Assembly: GCA_964568355.1 (NCBI GenBank)
Contig: CAZMRK010000381.1
Span: forward strand, 1 to 7,736
Source: JAJPJX01 sp964568355
GTDB lineage: Bacteria; Acidobacteriota; Terriglobia; Bryobacterales; Bryobacteraceae
Direction of reading: 5' to 3'
Length of the DNA stretch: 7,736 bases
Position numbers and translations under genes: made by a program. Under the pieces are notes generated by a model. It did no database searches. It saw nothing but the letters and a program-made list of their open reading frames with translations, and was not told the DNA's origin. Shown here in pieces: positions 5,413 to 7,736 of the stretch. Positions within the stretch are counted from its first letter, which is position 1. Every line of letters starts with the position of its first letter.

Positions 5413-6654
5413 CTACAGGATGTCGGCGAAGGACTTGCGCAGCTTGTAAAACCAGGCGTGACCGGCCAGGAAAAGGGCTCCTGCCAGCACCCAGAGTTTC
5501 CACAGCGCGCCCAGATCCGGCGCCCGGCCCTCAAAGAAAATCGACCGGTAGTTGTGTACCAGCACAAACATCGGGTTCTTGCCCAGCAACGCGAGCGCCC
5601 AATGCGGCAGGCGCAGCAGGTCGGTTTCCGGATAGCAGATCGGCACCAGGAAAAAGCAGATGGTCAGCAGAAATCCGATCACCTGGCCCAGATCCCGCAC
5701 AAAGGCACCCAGCGCCGCCAGAAACCAGCACAGGCCGGCTGTCAGCAGGATCTGCGGCACCAGCAATAATGGCAGCCACACCACCGAAGCCGGTATCGTG
5801 CCGCGGATCAGCAGCAGGAAGATCAGATAGAGGCCCAGCGCGAACAGTTCGCTCACCAGACCGGAGACCACCAGGTTGAACGGCAGGGTCTCGATCGCGA
5901 ACACCAGCTTCTTCACGAAATTGCGATGCTCCAGGATCACCGTAGGCGCGCGCCCCACCGCTTCCGAAAAAGGCAGCCAGACCAGGAAGCCGGCGAAGAA
6001 ATACAGCGCGAACCCGGACCGGCTGGGGTCGTTGTGATAGCGTGCGCCAAGCACCAGCCCGAACACGAAGAAATAGGTGAGCATCAGTAGCAGCGGGTTC
6101 AGGATGGTCCAGAACGTCCCGCCCAGCGAGCCGCGATAGCGCCCCAGGATGTCGCGCCGCACCATGGTGCGAATGAGGCTGCGGTTCTGCCAAAGCGTCG
6201 TAAACGGCAGCGTAAAGGCTCGCCCGAAGGAGCGCAGCAGCCGTTCGCGCCGCACCGTGGAGTGCGCGGCGATCCGCAGCGGCTCCAGTTGCGTCTGCCC
6301 TTCGCCCACCGCCGCATCCAGCAGCAGGAAGGGCCAGCCCTGCTCGTAATACCAGCAGACGCCTTCGCGCAGGGGTGAAACAAATACCTGGTAGCGGCCC
6401 GGCTCCGGCGGCAGCTCGAACACGAGAGCCACCTCGGCCGATACTCCGGGCGCAATCTCCTGGGCGGGCGAGACGCGCTCTCCATCCACCAGAAGTGTCC
6501 CGGTATCGCGGTCGAAGAGATGATAGCCCACGGCAAACCCGTCCGCGGCGCACCAGCTCTCGGTGGATCGGTTCTCCATCCGGAAACGCACTTCCACGGT
6601 CTGCGAGCCCTCCGCCCGCCGCAGGGCAACCTCCTGATAGGCTACAGGCTTCAC
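5413..6654 (-). CDS. Polysaccharide ABC-transporter permease (Wzm-like) with N-terminal beta-sandwich-like domain
   Basis: A 413-residue inner-membrane permease of the ABC-2 type, the family that exports lipid-linked O-antigen, teichoic acid or capsule chains together with a Wzt-type ATPase (not in the window). Residues from about 150 on are a typical Wzm: amphipathic start TTLWQNRSLIRTMVRRDILGRYRGS, the LGGTFWTILNPLLL motif into helix 1 (183-203), further helices near 214-232, 258-283, 292-318, 324-341 and 387-404, and the cytoplasmic end WFYKLRKSFADIL. Residues 1-120 are extra and soluble: VEVRFRMENRS, VGYHLFDRDTG, DGERVSP, PGRYQVFVSPLREGVCWYYEQG. These resemble the carbohydrate-binding beta-sandwich normally at the C-terminus of Wzt ATPases. 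The start GTG 6654 overlaps the upstream TGA (GTGA), so translation is probably coupled; no Shine-Dalgarno is visible. The permease call is secure; the N-terminal domain call is by pattern. Confidence 0.92.
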   Translation of the reverse strand: MKPVAYQEVALRRAEGSQTVEVRFRMENRSTESWCAADGFAVGYHLFDRDTGTLLVDGERVSPAQEIAPGVSAEVALVFELPPEPGRYQVFVSPLREGVCWYYEQGWPFLLLDAAVGEGQTQLEPLRIAAHSTVRRERLLRSFGRAFTLPFTTLWQNRSLIRTMVRRDILGRYRGSLGGTFWTILNPLLLMLTYFFVFGLVLGARYHNDPSRSGFALYFFAGFLVWLPFSEAVGRAPTVILEHRNFVKKLVFAIETLPFNLVVSGLVSELFALGLYLIFLLLIRGTIPASVVWLPLLLVPQILLTAGLCWFLAALGAFVRDLGQVIGFLLTICFFLVPICYPETDLLRLPHWALALLGKNPMFVLVHNYRSIFFEGRAPDLGALWKLWVLAGALFLAGHAWFYKLRKSFADIL

Positions 6655-7736
6655 GAATATAACCAGCCAGGATACCGCTCCCGCACCGCGCCGGTTTTGC
6701 GCCCCACCGCGTAGATGCCTTCGCCCCGCAGTTCGGTGGGCAGCGAGTAGCGCTTCAGCAGATGGATCAGCCAGGCGTACTCCGGGTGTGGTTCGTCGCG
6801 AAACGGCCCGGTCTCGAGCAGCGCCACCTCGAATCCGGCATTCTCCAGAAGCTGATGGATCTCCCGCGGCGTGTACTCGCGGTTGTGCCGCGCATCCACC
6901 TCACCCTCCGCCGAAGGTTTGATATAGGCGTGAAAGAATCCCGGGTGGTAGCCCTGCAGGATCGCCGAAACGCCGCGCAGCGCGGCGATGTTGGGTGTGG
7001 TGAGCACCAGCGCGCCGCCCGGCTTCAGAATCCGGTTCACCTCCGCCATCAGGTGCATGGGGTCTTCGAACAGGTGCTCGATCAGTTCGCAGCACAGCAC
7101 GGTAGAGAAGTATTCATCGGCGTAAGGAAAGCGGTCCTTCTCGGCGTTGAACAGATCGATATCGCACTCGAAGCGTTCGCCCTCCGCCGAAATGACGGAA
7201 CGGTGATCCACCTGGCCCGCCGGCCCATAGTAGCAGCCACGCACCTCCCCATAGCCCTTCTGCGCGCGCAGCGCCGGCGTAATCTGAAGATAAGCTCCCA
7301 TCTCCAGCACCCGGTCGGCCGGCCCCCCCGGAGGAGTAATTTCAAGCGTCTTCTGCAAACGCGTAAGATGCGTCTCCACATAAGACCGGGATTCAGGCGT
7401 TGCGGCCCACCCACGCAAATATTCGGCGGGAACCGGCTCCGCCGGGGGTTGGGGGTTGGGGATTGGGGGTTGGGGAAATGCTTTGGCAGCGGACTCGTCC
7501 CATGGGCGGCCTTCCACTATGGATTCCAAGAAATCGGCGTAGCACTTCGCCATGCGGTCCCAGTTGCACTCTTCCTCTACGTAGCGGCGAGCCCGATCCC
7601 CCAGCGCCCGCGCAGCCTCCGGCCGCGACAGCAGAAGGTTCAGGTACTCGAAGATCAGCTCTTCTTCGCCCGCTCCTACGGGGACTTTCAGGCAGACGTC
7701 ATCGGGGAACTCCTGAAAGGATCCGACTTCGGAAAC
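6651..7736 (-). CDS. Glycosyltransferase-methyltransferase fusion, 3' part (5' end outside window)
   Basis: The - strand frame has no stop from the window edge (7736) to TGA 6651-6653, giving 361 residues without a start; ATG 7553 is internal. Residues 1-75 look like the end of a GT4-type (GT-B) glycosyltransferase: VGSFQEFPDDVCLKVP, EEELIFEYLNLLLSRPEAARALG, ARRYVEEECNWDRMAKCYADFLESI. A Pro-rich linker (about 87-102) is encoded by a heptanucleotide repeat. Residues about 105-355 are a class I SAM-dependent methyltransferase: motif I RVLEMGAYLQ (142-151), DEYFSTVLCCELIEHLFEDP (207-226), LKPGGALVLTTPN (237-249), and the C-terminal REYTPREIHQLLENAGF. Motif I lacks the usual Gly-x-Gly, so cofactor binding may be atypical, though this variant seems characteristic of a subfamily. 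The likely role is adding a sugar to, and methylating, a surface glycan exported by the overlapping downstream permease. Confidence 0.88.
   Translation of the reverse strand, partial: VSEVGSFQEFPDDVCLKVPVGAGEEELIFEYLNLLLSRPEAARALGDRARRYVEEECNWDRMAKCYADFLESIVEGRPWDESAAKAFPQPPIPNPQPPAEPVPAEYLRGWAATPESRSYVETHLTRLQKTLEITPPGGPADRVLEMGAYLQITPALRAQKGYGEVRGCYYGPAGQVDHRSVISAEGERFECDIDLFNAEKDRFPYADEYFSTVLCCELIEHLFEDPMHLMAEVNRILKPGGALVLTTPNIAALRGVSAILQGYHPGFFHAYIKPSAEGEVDARHNREYTPREIHQLLENAGFEVALLETGPFRDEPHPEYAWLIHLLKRYSLPTELRGEGIYAVGRKTGAVRERYPGWLYS
7444..7478. repeat. Heptanucleotide G-tract tandem repeat within the fusion gene linker
   Basis: On the + strand, five consecutive 7-nt units occur: GGGGGTT, GGGGGTT, GGGGATT, GGGGGTT and GGGGAAA. 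Each has four or five G followed by AT bases, so the + strand meets the pattern for an intramolecular G-quadruplex (five G-tracts, loops of 2-3 nt). The - strand codes in frame for Phe-Pro-Gln-Pro-Pro-Ile-Pro-Asn-Pro-Gln-Pro-Pro (residues 87-98 of the partial protein). Confidence 0.9.

Noticed and set aside
4778..5503. 241-residue - strand ORF overlapping the DedA gene
   Set aside because: Gly/Arg/Ser-rich shadow; the DedA frame gives the membrane segments and conserved motifs.
5531..6553. 340-residue - strand ORF in another frame inside the permease gene
   Set aside because: Arg/Ala/Gly-rich shadow frame with no membrane segments; the permease frame has family motifs and coupled start.
7551..7553. 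ATG as the start of a separate 300-residue methyltransferase gene
   Set aside because: The frame stays open for 61 more codons to the window edge, and those residues read as the C-terminal end of a glycosyltransferase, so this Met is internal.
1..7736. tRNA, rRNA, CRISPR arrays, insertion sequences, riboswitches
   Set aside because: None recognised on either strand by eye; the only repeats are hairpins, the kinase inverted duplication and the heptamer array.

Overview
The window looks like a chromosomal segment from a GC-rich, diderm bacterium. Protein style (the divergent HU-family protein, the PhoB/PhoR-like trio, the polysaccharide-export genes and a PQ/PP-rich linker) is most like Acidobacteriota of the Bryobacter/Solibacter type. 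This assignment is an impression from sequence character, not from a search. There are no tRNA, rRNA, CRISPR or transposase genes.

Left part, + strand (1-1382): the 3' two thirds of recA, a long hairpin plus a textbook intrinsic terminator, then a single HU-family DNA-binding protein gene with its own likely promoter, a good Shine-Dalgarno and a strong terminator. Converging on it from the - strand is a very small gene (1452-1622) for a 56-residue TatA-type twin-arginine translocase subunit, with a clear sigma-70-like promoter and Shine-Dalgarno.

Right part, all - strand, read from 7736 down to 1771: (i) the 3' part of a glycosyltransferase-methyltransferase fusion gene that is open to the window edge; (ii) a Wzm-like polysaccharide ABC-transporter permease carrying an extra N-terminal beta-sandwich-like domain and overlapping the previous gene by 4 nt (GTGA); (iii) a DedA/VTT-family membrane protein; (iv) a PhoB/OmpR-type response regulator; (v) a PhoR-like membrane histidine kinase whose start overlaps the regulator's stop (GTGA); (vi) a second PhoB/OmpR-type regulator. 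The first two genes belong to surface polysaccharide synthesis and export, and the last three form an envelope-sensing two-component module with two candidate output regulators.

The most striking observation is in the kinase gene. A 49-bp net insertion at the start of the HAMP region is an inverted copy of the local sequence. It has perfect arms and short microhomologies at both junctions, as expected from two template switches. It breaks the reading frame and splits a kinase of about 488 residues into two ORFs. It is either a very recent mutation or a fold-back sequencing/assembly artefact. Other points of interest are a 5-unit heptanucleotide G-tract repeat placed in frame in the glycosyltransferase-methyltransferase linker (a possible frameshifting or G-quadruplex site) and the domain fusion on the export permease.
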